DNA of 64,000 bases, from NCBI GenBank assembly GCA_905250075.1, contig CAJNOP010000363.1:62001-126000 (forward strand). The letters are read 5' to 3'. The notes beneath the pieces are model-generated. The model made no database searches. It saw only the letters and a list, made by a program, of their open reading frames with translations, and was not told the origin of the DNA. Source of the DNA: Rotaria sp. Silwood1. Its lineage: Eukaryota > Rotifera > Eurotatoria > Philodinida > Philodinidae. Of this stretch, positions 62,959-64,000 are shown one piece after another; positions within the stretch are counted from its first letter, which is position 1, and each line of letters opens with the position of its first letter. The translations under genes and the position numbers were made by a program.

Positions 62959-64000
62959 TTCTCAAGATCGAAACTACTATGGAACTGTCGTAGGCTAATT
63001 TGTTATCGAGTGTACTTACCCAGATTTTATTCAAGTTCGTAAAAGTTATCTGTAGGTAACAACTAATAATTTAATGATAATAAAAGAAAAAATAAGAATT
63101 ATTTTCTTTTACTTATACATGTTACTGAAATTTTATTTAATTACATAAAGCTTTAGTGCAATTTATTGAATTGGAAATTAAACAATCTATAATTGGCTTA
63201 GATAATCATGTGTTTAAAAAAAAACCTTTTATAGGAAAAAAATAATAATAATAATCTTAATTTGACTTAATATCTATATGATCAAGAAAAACAGTTATCA
63301 AAATAGTATCCATTTTCTCAACAATCATCATAAATCAATAACTGCGAGATGAATCGGAAAACTTCGGCAATAATCATACGTTTTACATATTTGATGCTAG
63401 AACAATTTGTCGTTTTGATATAATTCAATAATAGTTTATGTTTATTTTTCGTTGAATAAACATTTTATTAAATTCAGCTTGATAACTATCATTTACCGAA
63501 TAATACAATTATTGCAAACGCTTTTAATGTATATATTTCAATTTCTGATTTGACTTTCTGTAGTTATAATCAATTCTAACAAAAAGATTGAGACATTGAC
63601 TTTCATAAATGACCTCAAAAAATTGTCATATGTCTATGCTACTGTTTAAATGGCATTTCTTCTAATTCAGTTCTAATCGAACGGTAGTAATTGCATCATC
63701 TATGATATTCCATTAATTTGATTGTGATTACATGAACTCAACATTACGAAATCAAATATGGATATTTTGAAAAAGTAGAATTAATTTAAATTTATTTGGT
63801 TTAGATCAAATTAAAATAAAGAACTTTTAACTATTCATTTGTCTTCAATGATCTAGTTCTTTGAGTGAAGGATAATATTTTCAAAAAAAAAGGAGAAATT
63901 GTATCATTCCCAACAGAAATGCTTCAGTGATTTTTTTATTTGAAGAATAGAAGTTCAAAAGATTGATCGAAATGCTAATTATCTTTTATTTTGATTGTAT
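62959..64000. other. Intergenic to the end of the window
   Basis: AT-rich, with no coding frame, repeat or structure recognised. Confidence 0.5.

Overview
This is a eukaryotic nuclear window from a small invertebrate with a compact, AT-rich genome. Most introns are about 50-90 bp with GT..AG ends. The genes are recognisably animal: kinesin light chain, GABA-B receptor, POU4/UNC-86, anoctamin-10, BBS7, a LEV-10-like CUB protein, UTP15 and ribosomal protein eL13. Splice acceptors placed just before start codons (as in spliced-leader trans-splicing), a TGTGGG telomere-like tract and many small non-autonomous DNA transposons suggest a bdelloid rotifer. That taxonomic call is inference; nothing in the window proves it.

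Layout, left to right. 1-4.8 kb is a repeat-rich gene-free end with a 34-bp tandem array and a nearly perfect 333-bp foldback element. 4.8-7.1 kb holds kinesin light chain (-). 7.1-11 kb is mostly empty, with one small pentapeptide-like relic. 11.1-14.6 kb holds a GABA-B receptor subunit 1 homologue (-). 15.3-17.5 kb holds a convergent pair, dynein light chain roadblock (+) and a C10orf67-like coiled-coil protein (-). 20.5-22.1 kb holds POU4/UNC-86 (+). 22-29 kb is a gene desert with a 600-bp hAT-type MITE, followed by a small one-pass membrane protein at 29.1 kb. 29.9-33.6 kb holds anoctamin-10-like (-), and 35.0-35.7 kb eL13 (+).

The interval 36.4-41.3 kb is accessory in character. It holds a dead mariner element, a 564-bp foldback element, a head-to-head telomere-like G-rich/C-rich tract and an intronless gene for a 2'-5'-oligoadenylate synthetase (OAS)-like nucleotidyltransferase. 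That gene has all three catalytic aspartates and a C-terminal extension of about 160 residues that I cannot assign. It is the most notable object in the window.

43.2-48.2 kb holds BBS7 (-), with a second hAT MITE, very GC-rich, inside an intron. 51.5-52.1 kb holds a stefin-type cystatin (+). 54.5-57.9 kb holds a five-CUB + LDLa membrane protein with LEV-10 architecture (-). 60.1-62.3 kb holds UTP15 (-). The last 1.7 kb has only small uncertain coding remnants.

The genes do not form one pathway. Several are neuronal (POU4, GABA-B1, LEV-10-like, kinesin light chain) or ciliary/motor (BBS7, roadblock, C10orf67-like), and the rest are housekeeping. Exon boundaries were read by eye from splice sites and reading frame, so small errors are possible, especially in anoctamin, BBS7 and the GABA-B gene.
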